From: Neofusicoccum parvum
Taxonomy: Eukaryota > Ascomycota > Dothideomycetes > Botryosphaeriales > Botryosphaeriaceae
Assembly (NCBI GenBank): GCA_020912385.1
Contig: CP087220.1
Span: 1,302,001 to 1,366,000, forward strand
DNA length: 64,000 nt
Direction: 5' to 3'
Part shown: one piece after another, positions 23,740-36,006 of the stretch
Layout: the number at the start of each line of letters is the position of its first letter
Position numbering within the stretch: the first letter of the stretch is position 1
Notes under the pieces: model-generated
Databases searched by the model: none
What the model was told of the DNA's origin: nothing
The model's input: the letters and a program-made list of their open reading frames with translations, nothing else
Made by a program: the position numbers and the translations under genes

Positions 23740-24245
23740 CCCCTCTGCGCGCAACCTCCCTGCTTCGGCACAGGCCACTCTTAGGGGCCCAACGTACTCG
23801 TACGCTGGGCGTGGGAGCCATACCCCGTGAAAAACAGGGAGTGAACCCGTAAAAACTCAAAGTGTTGTAATTGGTGTCTCATCCACACCTTTTACAGACC
23901 TCTTCCTTGCGCGCAACCTCACTGCTCCGGCACAGGCCACTCTTAGAAGCTCATGCATGCTTCAAGCAGCTGACCGGAGCGTCTGCTGGAGATGCATGGG
24001 TGGGGAGCCATACCCCATGAAAAACCCGGCAGTGAAGCCGTGAAAAACTCAAGCGTTGTAATTCGTGTTTCGACACCTTTTACAGACCCTCTCCCTTGCG
24101 CGCAACCTCACTGCCTCGGCACAGGCCACTCTCGGGAGCCCACGTCAAACGCTGGGTGGGGAGCCACACCCCATGAAAAACCGGGAGTGAACCCGACGAA
24201 AAACGCAGCGTAGCGACTGGTGTTCCGACACCTTCGCCAGGCGCG
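23740..24245 (+). repeat. Three tandem copies of a hairpin-rich element
   Basis: Copies begin at the shared word GCGCGCAACCTC at 23746, 23909 and 24098 (spacing 163 and 189 nt). Each copy has the same order: a small stem around CGGCAC (GCYT/AGGC), a variable stem, a GGG(G)AGCCAYACCCC stem, TGAAAAA, a stem with loop AGTGAA, again TGAAAAACTC in copies 1-2, and a GTGT/ACAC stem followed by CCTTTTACAGACC or similar. Stems are kept while bases change: the AGTGAA stem is CGGC/GCCG in copy 2 and CGGG/CCCG in copy 3, and the last loop is TTCG in copy 2 and TCCG in copy 3. Strand of transcription is assumed plus. No coding potential is evident. Identity unknown. Confidence 0.6.
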
Positions 24246-27200
24246 GCGGTCGGTGTCGAGGTGCAGTCTCCCAGCACCCGGCCGCCGCACCGGTCCGCAC
24301 TCGGAGCTCCGCTCCGCACGGTGCGGATTCGACTCACGACGGTTCTCGTACCTGCTCACCCCGGGACGGGCGACGGAGTGCCCACGCCCTCCGGGCTGGC
24401 GCGCTGCAGACAGGTTTCCGACCGGACTTGCCTTGGGGGCCCCTGTCCTGCTGAGTCTACCTCCAAATCTCACCTCAACTTGGCGGCGCTGCACGCTCCA
24501 GACCGAGGGCGAGTCGGCCGCCGCGAAGCGTCGTGCCCAGCTTCTGTCTTCTCGACGCCGTTTTAGTCGGAGCAGATGCGTGTGTGCGCCGGCGGTTCGA
24601 GATCCACCCAACGCCGGAGGCTTCGGCTGATGGTGTTGCGGCCCAGGTTGGATCGAGCGGGTTATGCGCGCTGGAGATGCCGGGTCTCCGGCGTGCCTTG
24701 GGGGGAACGGTTGGTGGCAGCTTTGGCGAAGCCGGGTCTCGGTGGAGTCGTTGTCGCCTACCAGTGTCGCTCCTATTGCACCGTCTGGAGCTGACGCGAA
24801 AACACTTTTTTTTTCTCTCTTTGGGGCTAACTCCTCAAACCATTCTTTTTTATCTTTCTGCTCGCCGACCGCGGCTGATGCATTCGAGCACCCTGGGGAT
24901 TTGCTCACCTCATGTCGACACTTCACCATCAACACCGGCACTTTACCGTCCACTTCGCCCATCCAACTACATCCGCACACGCTTACCAAACCATGAAGCA
25001 TCGGCCGGATGGACGGGAACGTCGAGATTCGCGAATACGAAGCGTCTAATTGGGCGATCGACGGTGTGGTGTGACCGCAACGACACCTTCCGTGCCTTCT
25101 GGACACGTTCGAGACACGGGCGCCGCGTCCATGCTTTCCCATCCGCGCCGCAGCCGCTCAGCCCTGCGCAAATGAAACATCGTGGCTCTTTTTTTGGGGG
25201 AGGGGCAGGGGGGTCTGGTGATGGTGGTGACTCGGTGGTGTGAGGAGGACGTGCGAGCGCGTGTGCGTGCGGGCAAAACGAGAGGAAAAGGTTCCCCAGA
25301 TCTACTGCGGCAGCGGTTTGGGAGTGGAGGTTTCCGGAGCGCGTTGATGGAGGGAGGTGAGGCTTGGGTGTGGGAACGCTCGAGAGCGGCGGTCGAGGCT
25401 TGGTTTGGGGTGGGATGCCCAGACGACTGGTGAACAGGAAGGTTCTTCTTGGCAGGTTTCTTCTACTACGTGCGGAACGGGTGGATGTTTCGACTCAGTG
25501 GTTATTTCCCACTACTCGCAACTACTGTCTCCCCGGATATCTACGGAATGACATCGTTGGTAGCATCAACTCGTGGTAGTGTGGTGACTGGAGGTCGGGC
25601 ACCTACCGGCCTGACAGCCCCCCCTGCCTCAAACTCTAAAACGCCATTCCGAAACGCAACCCAGGCGGGAACGAAGCGAAAACACCCACGGCGGCAGCCC
25701 GACACCAGATGCAGCCGTCGTAACGGAGCCAGCGTCATGGTCACGAGTCCGAATGCGAACGACTCAATCGAACGGCGGTGTGAACAGGTCATCTGCCCCA
25801 AGCCAAGCGCTTCGCTCTTGCCGCCGTCCGCCGTCGCAATCAAAAAAGAGAACCGCCAACCAAAACCAAGCCAACCAACCACCGACCAGGAAATTTGGAC
25901 CGTCCAATGTTGAATCGCGAGAGCCAATGGAACACCCGGCTCTTTTCACCGGTTCGCCCACACCGGTCTGCTGCCAGGATTTCTTTTTTTTTTTTTTTGG
26001 ATCCCGTCGAAATGCAAGATTGCGCTTTGCGCAAGCCTAATGACCTTCGACATCTCAGGCGGGGAAAGCCGTGTGTGTGCGTGCCTGCCCGGCTGGCTGG
26101 GGATGACGTTGGTTGGTGCAGGCAGTGCAATCCCAGGCGGCGCTGGCTCTCTGGAACGACGAGGTTCGTTCGGACGCGCAACAGCGCTGACGCGTGCGGG
26201 CGGGAGCGGCTTGTACATGCATACATACATACGTGCTGCGGGGTGCCTTGCAGTAGTTTATAGGGTCGGTGGCTATAGGCATGGTTTTACTGCAGTTGAG
26301 AGTCTACCCGCGTCGTCGTCGTCGTTGTCGTCGTCGTCGTCGTCGTCGAAACATGTTTCGAACGGGGGGTTCGGCTGTTCGGCCTTGCCGGATTTCGTCA
26401 GATGGACCCGAGCCGGCCGTGATCCCTGCTCTCTCGCCCGCGTTTGATTAAGCATTTCTTTATAGCCCTGTGCATATTAAGAACCTTACGCTCTGGCTCC
26501 ATCCCAGCTGACCACGCAAGAACCAACCGAATCTTGGATGCAGACGAAACGAAAGTTTGTGCGACGAGACGAGGAGGAGAAACGTACGGAGGAATAGGAA
26601 ACATAACACGAACGACGGAGAAAAAATAAATGAAACGGCGGAGGAAAAATGGTCCTCTGCATGAATGCCTAAAGCACCGAATAGTATAAGAGGCGGAGAA
26701 ATAGTAGATACGGCCACCCCCGTTTCGCTTCGGAAAAGCCGGCGAGTGCGTCATAAGCTTATACGTTCGTGGGTGTTCACGCGAGAGCGGACGTCTGGCG
26801 CATGGCCGTCGCCGAACAAGCATAAGCGAAATCGGACGCAGCCGTGGGAGGCCTGCACCCCAGGTGGGGCGCCTTAGGAGAGCCACGAAGACGCAAGCCG
26901 GCAGGCGAAGAGCGCGATGGTAGCTTCTTGACTCGTAGTATGGAGCCCCAAAGGCTTGGCGCTCGGGGAATTCGCCGTTTTGGAAAGCACTTGGGAAAAG
27001 AGCGCATAAGGCGGACGTGGTGGAAGCGCGGCACTGCTATCATCTCGATGGCGATGAGGAGACCAGATGACGAGGTGGGGTTGCCGTGAGATTGTGAAAC
27101 AGGCGGATTGCGGGTCGGAGAACACTCTGACCAACGGGTCGGAAAAAGGAAGATGGACACCCGCACGCCAGATTCACCACGCTGTAGATCCCGACATTTA

Positions 27201-29820
27201 TGCGGCGGGAGACGGACATCGCTCACCTCGAAACCTCAGCTTTGCGTTTCGGGATTGGCTTAAGCCATATCTGGCCATGCCCTGGGCCTTTCCAATTGAT
27301 CCTACGAAGGCACTCGGCAGTGATCAAGACAGTTGGGGGCATCTCTCCTCGCGTGAGCCGCGGCTGTTGTTGAGATGAAAGGGTGGCAAAAAGAGCATCG
27401 AAATAAAAGTGAATGAGAGACCGCAGAAACACGAGATACGCGTAACCTACTTGCTAGTGGCATCTTACTACGTAGTTGTAGATGATGATTAGCATGGGTT
27501 TTTGGAATTCCTGAGCAAACTAATCTCCATGTTTTGATCCTTCCGGAGCAGCGGCGGTCATTCTTGCGGGGGAATGGGCCGAAGCCCAGGTGCAGACCCT
27601 GAAAAGGCAAGGAAGATGCCATGGCAACATGCGTTCCCGCCCCCTTTCATGCCGCTGATGGCGGTTGACGATGGGCTAGTGTGGAGTAGCTGCACTCGGG
27701 CGGCTGTTCTCATGACTGCAAAACGTTTTTCGTGCTTGGACATAAGGCCGGGGGCGTCCCACGACGTTCCGTTTCAGCGACGAGGTAACTCAGAGTAGCT
27801 GTCAGGATGAAGCGGCGCGGATCTGCTCGGCGGTGGCTACACGCTAGCAGTAGGCAGATTTGAGATGGCAGAACAAAAAGGCCGGCTTTGGGACCGGGCG
27901 ACGATTCTAGTTCAGCCACAACGTGGACAACCGTGTTCTCAGTCGTGTGCCGTGGATGGTAGCGCAGAAACGACGATTGACGCAATGCGAAACTCGTTCG
28001 TGGCTGGTGAGGCGCAACATTGGTGGAGATGTGTCTCAGCCCTGCCGGCAATCGAGTCTTGGAAGGGCTGAAGAACACTGGATGGAACATGGGATCCGAG
28101 CGCGCGCTGCGGCTTCCTCCTGAACGCCCAGCGCACGCGACGCGCCGGCGAGGGCAAGTCGAAACATGTTGACGCGCTGGAACCAGAATCTGGAGATGCG
28201 GAGAGCGGTGCACGTCATGGCGAGCTCGAGGGAATTGGGATGCGCAGTCGTGCAGTCGCTGCAGCTGTCCAGCCTGATGATCTCCCGCCGCTGTGCGCGG
28301 CCAGCGGTCCGCGCGGAGGCAGAGCAGAGGCGGCAGATCTTACGTAAAGGGGTTGTGATACCCCTCGGACCCTGATTTATCGCGCGGTTGTATCGCGGAG
28401 TGTACTCCATGAGCTGCATACCCCACAGCGTGACGACGGCGAGCGGTGTGATGGAGTGGAGTGGGCGAGAAAGTGAGGCGTGATAAGTGGCGGCGATCTC
28501 CCAGCGCGCTGGAGACCCGGAATTCCCCAGATGGCGGCCTTGTGGCCTTGCGCCCTCCTGGCGGCTGGCGGCGAGCGGGCGGCGAGCGGGCGGCTACAGG
28601 CGGTGGTACAGGGCGGTACGAGACGACGCTCGGGTGGGCAGCTGCAGGTACGCGGGCTGACGTGCAGCGCCCGATCTGGCGACGGGAGCTGGCGTTTCAC
28701 GAACAGCCGCCGGCCCAGGCAGCGCGAGCAGGTGGGGGCGAGTCAGGCGGGCCGCCGAAAGGGACATCGCCTTCGCTTTTGGGCAGGCGAGAGACCCCGT
28801 CGCCAGGCAGCGGACGGCCCTGGCTCCGTAAATGACCATCAGCAGCGGACGATCAGGGGCGCGTTCGCTGCGCCGTTAATCGCGGCGAGCCATCTTGGCC
28901 AGCCCGCTAGCGCGCTGCCTGCCATGTCGCCCTCCCAACCACCGGCATTGCGCTGGCGGCGGCCCGCCGCGGTGCCGTCGCCGGGCCAGGCACCGCGGGC
29001 GCCTCAGGCATGCGCGCGCCGCGCACCGCGGCCTCAGGCGCATTGTGCGGCCGGCCCAGGGCGGGCGGTGGAGCGCGGTTTCAGTCGCGACATGCGAGGT
29101 TGCCGTGGTGCGCGTGCGACGCCTGGGGCTCGAGCTGCCGCAGCCTCGACAGCAACGGCCGCACAAGACAGCCCGCGACAGAGCTCGCGCATTGCAACCC
29201 CTGGGCCGGTGCGCCAGGCCAAGGATCAGCGGCAGCCCAGCAAATGAGTGCGCAGCGGAGCAGCGCGCGCCGCCGGGCGCCCACCGCGGCCGGCTGTCAG
29301 CCCAGAAGCGCCCGCAAGCTCGATGCACGCTGTTAACTGCCAGCGCCCGCCCACCGCGACGACGGCGACGCGACCTCACTGCTGCCGCCGCGCTGCACGC
29401 TGCCGGCCCCCGCGATCCGCTCGTTTGGAATCCTGTTTTTCGGCGCCTCCTGCGCGCCGGTGCGTCCGATACACGCTCTCTTACGATCCACCGCTCGTTC
29501 TGTCTCACGCCTCGCGCCAGCAGGGGTGTCTCGTGTGTCATTTCACCAAGCGGCCATCCACGCCCGTCCCCTCTCGTCAGACCTCCCACCCGCCTAAATA
29601 CGTGCTAGCCACTTTGGCCGCCCGCTCGATTCAGCAGGTCGACCGCCACCGCCGACCTTTGCACCCTCGCCGCGCAAAAAGGGTCTGTCCCATAAGGCTG
29701 CTCCGCGCTGCCAAACGTTCATGCTCGCGACTCTCTGTCCCACCAACCCGTCCGCGAAGCTTCAGCAACACCAGCACAGGGTATCCTTGAGCGCCCCGGG
29801 CGTCTCCAGGATCCGTAACC
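24246..29820. other. Long gene-free GC-rich region upstream of the LIM gene
   Basis: No gene I can support on either strand over 5.6 kb. It contains a T-run at about 25,984-25,999, a GTC/GTT microsatellite at about 26,310-26,350, short CATA repeats near 26,217, and a GC-rich stretch (28,500-29,800) whose open frames are Arg/Ala/Pro-rich on both strands, which points to composition. It may include a long promoter and 5' leader for the LIM gene. Confidence 0.45.
26312..26349. repeat. GTC/GTT trinucleotide microsatellite
   Basis: About a dozen near-perfect GTC units with one GTT interruption. Not in a supported coding region. Confidence 0.8.
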
Positions 29821-32199
29821 ATGGCAGACACAGCGAGACCGATAAGCTTCCTGCCATCCATCAAATGCTCAGACTGCGGCGCCGAGATTGAGATCTCGAA
29901 GATGGCCGACCACCTTTGCGATGGCGCCCCAGCAGAGCCCGAGCCCATCGCGCCCGCACCCAAGTCCACGAAAAGCTTCTTCGGCCGCGCCGCCAGTGGC
30001 ATCCGCTCGTCGACGTCGCACTTCAAGCCCAGCCGTTCCGGCCCGCCGCCCAGCATCGACTCCAATGCTGCCAGTGAGTGCCGCAAACCCAAATCTGCCT
30101 TGCCTCAGGCTGACATGCGTCGTAGACAAGCCCTTCCCCCAGCGCACCCAGATCGCCCACGACCCGTTGACGCCGAACAGCAACCCAAACTCCAGAAGTC
30201 CGTCGCCAGCTTTCATTAAGTCGCCAATAGCTTTCCGGAACCAACCCAGCCCAGTACCTCGAGCTTACAGTCCCGCTTCTCCAGATCACCTCTCCACCGG
30301 CCGCCCAATCTCCCCGGACCCCACCAGGAGGCTAGCCACCCCGACCCACGACTATCCTGAATCCGACCCCAACTTCGCCCCGCTCAGCCCACGGCCCAAT
30401 GGCAGTGAAAGCGTCTTCTCGCGCTTGAACTCGATCGCACCAGGCCCCTTTAACGCAAAGGAAAGAGAAAGGAAGGCATCATTGAGGCCTGAGGCTGCGG
30501 AGGACTCTAGGCCGAGTTCGTCGCACAGGAGGACACCAACATTGAGCAGCTTGAGGAGCAGGTCGAAGTCTCGGACCTCTAGCCGTGGTAGCAATGGCCC
30601 TGTACATGAGCGACAGCCTTCGATAGCTAGCTCTAGCAGATCGCGCTCGTCGATTCGCTCCAACGGACTGCCTCCGACAGTAGAAGGTCAAGTTACGAAG
30701 CGCGCCCCTCCTCCACGGCCAGCACGGCCTGATGACGATGTGGACGCGTTCATTGAGCACCTGCAAGGCCAGAATAACCAGCCGTCGCTGGCTGGACTGG
30801 CCATGGCTTCGCAAATGGCCCCGATCCAGAAAGACAGCAGTGGCAGCGCCAACAAAGCTGCCATCTCTCTGCCAAGACGGCCGTCGGAGAAGGTGCCCGC
30901 TCCTCCGCCAAAGACTCGGTCGCAAAAAGGATCGATTGGTGAGGTTCCAGAATGGTGGGATGGTCCCGAGAAGGGTCTACCTCAGAGCCCGGAAAAGCCG
31001 CTTCCTCAGCCCAATCAGCACGAGAGGAAACCTTCCGTTGCCGCGCATGAGAATGCGAAGAGATTCCCGCGTAGGACATCCAGCCGTAACATCAGCCTCA
31101 AGGATCTGGATCTTGGGCCTCGGCCGCCTGTCCCGCAACCTCCGCAGCTGGAGGTTCGCTCTCGTGGAGTTTCTCACGCACCTTCCGACTCTGCCTCATC
31201 CGAGGAATCTTCCTCATCCGCGTACGATGGCCGCAGCAGCCGCTCGACCCCACCGACCTCAGCAGGCACTAGTCCTACTAACGAGCCGTTCAAAACTTAT
31301 AGGCCGTTCGACAAGCCACTACCTTCCGGGCCCAATGTTTCTCGCCCAGGAACCTCCACCGGGCCTCCTCCTGAAGCACACCGGAAGACTCCAAGCTTGA
31401 GCCAGCAGAATGCACCTGAGGAATCGCAGCAGCCTTTGAGTCCTCCTCAGATTCGCCCTGTTGATGAGGCGCCGGAGTCACCGATGGATCCTGCTATTCA
31501 GCGGGGAATGTTCACTCCAAGACGCCCATCCGACTCCTCGGCCCTGCCCGAGATCCAGTCGGTTGTTCAGGATGCCGCAATGCCTCCCGTTCCCCCCGTT
31601 CCCTCCCAGGAGGAGCAGCTCAAGCCTGTTTCACGCACGAGAACGGGATCGGTAGGAAAGCGGCCCGGCACGGCGGGTAAGGGGAACTGCAGAGGCTGTG
31701 GCGAGCTGATTGTGGGGAAGAGCGTCAAGGCGGCCGATGGGAGGCTTACAGGGCGTTGGCACAAGCAATGTGAGTTTCTATTCTTTCTCTTCGACGTGGA
31801 GTCGTCATTTCGCTAACCCGTATCCGCACAGGCTTCACCTGCAGGACTTGCCACTCCCCCTTCCAAACCGCCGACTTTTACGTCATGGACAACCATCCGT
31901 ACTGTGCGCATCACTACCACCAGCTGAACGGCTCCCTCTGCAGAACCTGCAACTATGGTATTGAGGGCCAGTACTTGGAGACGGAGCGGAGGCAGAAATT
32001 CCACCCGCAGTGCTTCTCGTGCGACACGTGCAGGATGCCGCTGCGGGATGACTACTTTGAAGTGATGGGAGTGGTCTACTGTGAGCGCCACGCATTCCAC
32101 GCGGCCCGCCAGACTGGTGGCCCGCGTGGCATGATGCTGGCACCGGGAGACCCAAGGAGAAACCCCGAAAGGAGGAGGACCAGGCTGATGATGATGTGA
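29821..32199 (+). CDS. LIM-domain protein, paxillin-like (Pxl1-type)
   Basis: Three exons (29821-30073, 30126-31769, 31832-32199) give 754 residues. A short Cys motif opens the protein (IKCSDCGAEIEISKMADHLC). A long disordered Ser/Pro/Arg-rich region follows, with many SP/TP sites and proline motifs. Two tandem LIM domains form the C-terminus (about residues 599-725): CRGCGEL...WHKQCFTCRTC...YCAHHYHQ and LCRTCNYGI...FHPQCFSCDTC...YCERHAFH, with all zinc ligands visible. The intron interrupts the first LIM at HKQ|C. In yeasts, proteins of this plan (Pxl1) link the contractile ring and Rho GTPase signalling to actin; a cell-polarity or septation role here is inference. Confidence 0.82.
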
Positions 32200-33950
32200 G
32201 CGATCTCGTAAGGAGAGTGTTTGCATTGACATCGGCTATTTTTGGGGGCCGGGAGGAGACGTGTCTTGGAAGTATTGTTTTCCTCGACGCTTGGGCACCG
32301 AGGCCTATATTACGAGGGAATGCTCGGGTTATCTCCGTTTCACGCCGGGTACGGTCCAGGCACACCCCTTTCTGGACGACCCACGGCTATCACCTTGCTC
32401 AGGCGAAGGGATTTCCTCGGAACCTCGAATCGCCAGACACTCGCTTATCTTTCACCCAACTCCACCAGATCTCTCGCATACTGAGCATTTTACGGCGTCG
32501 CATTTCCTTTCGCATTGTCCGTCCGATCTTTCGAAAGTTCGTCGTTTTCTTTGCATATGGACCGCCTGCATTTCCTGGTTTACATCAGAGCTCTATACCC
32601 TTCTCCATATACCCCTTTCATTTTGGATATACCCCATTCTTTTTTTTTTCTTTTTTTTTCTTGTTTTTTAGTTACCAGCTGTCTGCATGATGTTCTGCGG
32701 CACTCGGTCCATCGTTTTTCTAGCATTGGCATGACGGCATAAGAAAAGTTGGGGAGGAGTTGTGCAATGAGGGAAGGGTACACCAGCCGACGACAGGGCT
32801 GATCTAATGTTTATCTCTTGCAGGTGGTTATCGGTTAAATGGAAGTGATGGAAAAAGTCTTGGGATAGGCGAGGGGAAAGCCAACAGAGTAGCAGTAGGA
32901 TCAACAAGAAAGAATATTCCAGTAAATCAGACGATCCCTTGACCGCTTGGGAGTGACCTTGAGCGCATTGGATGCGTAGCTGACTGAATTGTGATTGCCG
33001 GTGGATCCAAGAGTCTCGAGGTGGTTTCGTGTCCGCTGCTCCGATCCTGCGGGCTCCGGTGGGAAGTAATGCTCATGCAGCGACTCACTCGGAAAATGCA
33101 AGTGCCGCATAGATCGCGGCGTCGGTCCTTTGCGGCACATCGGTCAATCCCAATCACCGACGCAGCATTGATAACTGTATCTGCACGACATGTGTCGCTA
33201 TTGCGGCTCCGAAGCAAGCAACCTTGTAGCGCAGTCACGGGGGCCCGTTTCCTAAGACGGCCTGGCGATGGAAGCTTCGAGCACGGCGAAGCGCGCGCTG
33301 GCAAGACCAGAGCAGCGGCACGATGGCTGCTAGCGAAGGCGTCGGCGCTCAGACTGGGTGGTTTTCGCCGACTGGTCGCGACGAGCGCTCGTTTGGAAGG
33401 TGACAAGTGTTGGGTGGACAGCAGGGCCGCCAAGCGGCCGGCGGGCTGCGGCTTCACGGGCAGCTCGCTCGCCGACGCGCACAGGATGTTCCTCCAATCG
33501 ACGCGACGCAGCCGCCCGACACCGATAACGGCCACAGCTGCGGCGGGCAGCGCTGGCAGGAAGCGCGCCGGCGCGAGTGCAGGCTCGTCCTCATGGAGCA
33601 GGAATCAGCTGTGGTTGAGGCAGGCTCGGCGGCCCCTGTCTGCGATAACCCTCGGCAGCGCGGATCCCTCGCGATCGATTGGCTTGCTGGTGGCGTGTGC
33701 CGGGCGCCAGCGGACTGCGAGCACATGCAGGCCTGCCGCGACTTGCCGCCTTTCACCTTCACCGCGACTTTGGACATGCGCCGCGTGCAGCCAGGAAATT
33801 AATCGTCCTCCACGCTCTTACCAAATTAGCCTGCTGATTGCGCGGTTTGCCAGCATGCACGGCCTTTATCGTGCGCTCCGCGGTGCCCCGCGCCTGCCAC
33901 CGCGCCCCACTAACCCGCGCAGCGGAGGGACTGACCGCCGACTGCGCAAG
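32200..33950. other. LIM 3' region and INO1 upstream region
   Basis: T-rich 3' region near 32,640-32,665, then about 1.1 kb of GC-rich DNA upstream of INO1. A 377-codon open frame at 32,991-34,124 has no recognisable content and runs into the INO1 leader, so I leave it out. Confidence 0.5.
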
Positions 33951-33952
33951 TC

Positions 33953-33958
33953 TATAAA
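33953..33958 (+). promoter_or_regulatory. TATA box of INO1
   Basis: TATAAA within CAAGTCTATAAAGTG, followed about 30 nt later by a strongly C/T-rich stretch (CCTTTCTCTCTCTTCCTC) typical of fungal transcription starts. This implies a 5' leader of roughly 330 nt. Confidence 0.55.
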
Positions 33959-34184
33959 GTGTTGCCTGCGCCCCTCGTGGTCCTTTCTCTCTCTTCCTCA
34001 CCAACCACTTCTCTCTGCTCCCTCAGGCCTCTCCAAAGCGATCTCCACAGCTTTCTCACCAAACCACAACCAGAAGTCTTCGGGGCCATTGCCCAGTAGC
34101 AACAATTTTCTCCAATCTCCTTAACTCGTGAGCTTCCCCTGCTTCTGCGCGCGCCCGAGTTTGGCTGCGGAAGAGCCGTGCAAT

Positions 34185-34325
34185 ATGGCAAGCCCCAAGC
34201 AAATTGCTGACCACCTTCCAGCGTCCACCACCCCTTCGCCGGCCGACGTACTTCTCCTTCTGGAGGCGCGTCGGATTCTCCATTTGTCCGCTAAATCACC
34301 AAGCGGAAGACAAATCGAATTGTGA
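34185..34325 (+). CDS. Upstream ORF in the INO1 leader
   Basis: A 46-codon frame starts at an ATG in CAATATGGC and stops at TGA 34323-34325, only 2 nt before the INO1 ATG at 34328. It lies within the inferred leader downstream of the TATA box. If the leader is not spliced here, ribosomes reaching INO1 must pass or reinitiate after this frame. A leader intron could remove it. Confidence 0.4.
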   Translation: MASPKQIADHLPASTTPSPADVLLLLEARRILHLSAKSPSGRQIEL

Positions 34326-34327
34326 AG

Positions 34328-36006
34328 ATGGCACCGCACGCAGACAACGATGTCGTCGGCTATGCGAAGGGGAATGGACATGAGCACGGGCTCTGGGGCT
34401 CCCAGGGCGCCAATTCCAAGGACATGTTTGTGGTGAACTCGCCAAATGTTACGTACACGGACGCCGAGATCAAGAGTCGTTACACGTACCGCACCACCGA
34501 GGTCTCGCTGAACGAAGGCGGCCTCGTTGCCACGCCCAAGGAGACTGTGTACGACTTCAAGGTGGACCGCAAGATCCCCAAGGTCGGCATGATGCTTGTG
34601 GGTCTGGGCGGCAACAACGGTACCACGGTTACTGCAGGTATTCTTGCCAACAAGCGCGGCCTCACTTGGGACACTCGCGAGGGCCCGCGCTCTGCCAACT
34701 ACTACGGTTCTATGATCATGGCCTCGACCAGCAAGCTCGGCACGGATCCCAAGACGGGCAAGGAAATCAACATCCCGTTCAACAAGCTGCTGCCCATGGT
34801 CCACCCCAATGATCTTGTCGTTGGCGGTTGGGACATCAGCGGCATGAACTTGGCCGAGGCTGCGGACCGTGCTCAGGTTTTGGAGCCGTCCCTCAAGAAT
34901 CTTGTGCGCAAGGAGATGGCTGCCATCAAGCCCCTTCCCAGCGTGTACTATCCGGACTTCATTGCTGCGAACCAGGAGGCTCGTGCTGACAACGTCTTGC
35001 CCGGTAGCAAGGCCAGCTGGGACCATGTCGAGCAGCTCCGCAAGGATATTCGCGATTTCAAGGCTGCCAACGGTCTCGACAAGGTTATCGTCCAGTGGAC
35101 TGCCAACACCGAGCGCTATGCGGACATCATTCCGGGCGTCAACGACACGGCCGAGAACCTGCTGAAGGCCATCAAGGATGGTCATGAGGAGGTGTCTCCT
35201 TCGACCGTCTTTGCTGTTGCTTGCATTTTGGACCAGGTTCCCTTCATCAACGGCTCGCCCCAGAACACTTTCGTCCCTGGTGCAATTGCCTTGGCGGAGA
35301 AGCACGATGCCTTCATTGGCGGCGACGACTTCAAGTCTGGCCAGACCAAGATGAAGTCGGCTCTGGTCGACTTCATGATTAATGCCGGCATCAAGCTTAC
35401 CAGCATCGCCTCGTACAACCATCTTGGCAACAACGATGGCATGAACCTCAGCAGCCAGAAGCAGTTCCGCAGCAAGGAAATCAGCAAGTCCAACGTTGTC
35501 GATGACATGGTTGCGGCCAACACCGTCCTCTACAAGGAGGGTGAGCACCCCGACCACTGCGTCGTGATCAAGTACATGCCCGCTGTTGGCGACAACAAGC
35601 GTGCTCTGGATGAGTACTACGCCGAGATCTTCATGGGCGGTCACCAGACCATCAGCATGTTCAATGTCTGCGAGGACTCCCTCCTTGCCAGCCCGCTGAT
35701 CATTGACCTCGTCCTCGTCGCTGAGATGATGACTCGTATCCAATGGAAGACTGCTGAGACCGAGTACGCGGGTTTCCACAGCGTTCTTAGCATCCTGAGC
35801 TTCATGCTGAAGGTAAGATCAACAATTTTCAAGTGAAAGTGACCAAGACTAACGTGGCATGACAGGCCCCGCTCACTCCTCCGGGTACCCCGGTGGTCAA
35901 CGCTTTGGCCAAGCAGCGCAACGCCATGATGAACATCTTCCGTGCGTGCGTTGGTCTCGAGCCAGAGAACGACATGACGCTTGAGCACAAGCTGTTCGCT
36001 CACTAA
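34328..36006 (+). CDS. INO1: Inositol-3-phosphate synthase
   Basis: Two exons (34328-35812, 35866-36006) give 541 residues, close to the usual family length. The enzyme converts D-glucose 6-phosphate to myo-inositol 3-phosphate with NAD, the first step of inositol synthesis for phosphatidylinositol. The NAD motif [13 protein letters not shown] lies near residue 90; other family blocks are visible: [60 protein letters not shown] and the C-terminal [12 protein letters not shown] after the intron. The start gives the fungal N-terminus MAPHA. Codon use is even and C-ending, as in highly expressed genes, without the C-to-G switch of its neighbours. The 552-codon antisense frame is a shadow. Confidence 0.97.

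Noticed and set aside
23740..24245. CRISPR array as an explanation for the tandem repeats
   Set aside because: Only three long, imperfect copies, no short identical repeats with equal spacers, and a fungal nuclear context.
24108..25142. 344-codon minus frame in the gene-free region, overlapping the hairpin array
   Set aside because: Begins with an ATG but reads as Arg/Ser/Pro-rich composition; part of it covers a tandem repeat copy whose sequence varies in length, which is unlike coding sequence.
28480..29247. 255-codon plus frame upstream of the LIM gene
   Set aside because: Ala/Arg/Pro-rich, with open frames also on the opposite strand over the same interval, which indicates high GC rather than a gene.
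32991..34124. 377-codon plus frame ending in the INO1 leader
   Set aside because: No motif, arginine/serine-rich, and it overlaps the TATA box and leader of INO1.
34121..35779. 552-codon open frame antisense to INO1
   Set aside because: The sense strand is unmistakable INO1; strong bias to C-ending codons leaves few stops on the other strand.
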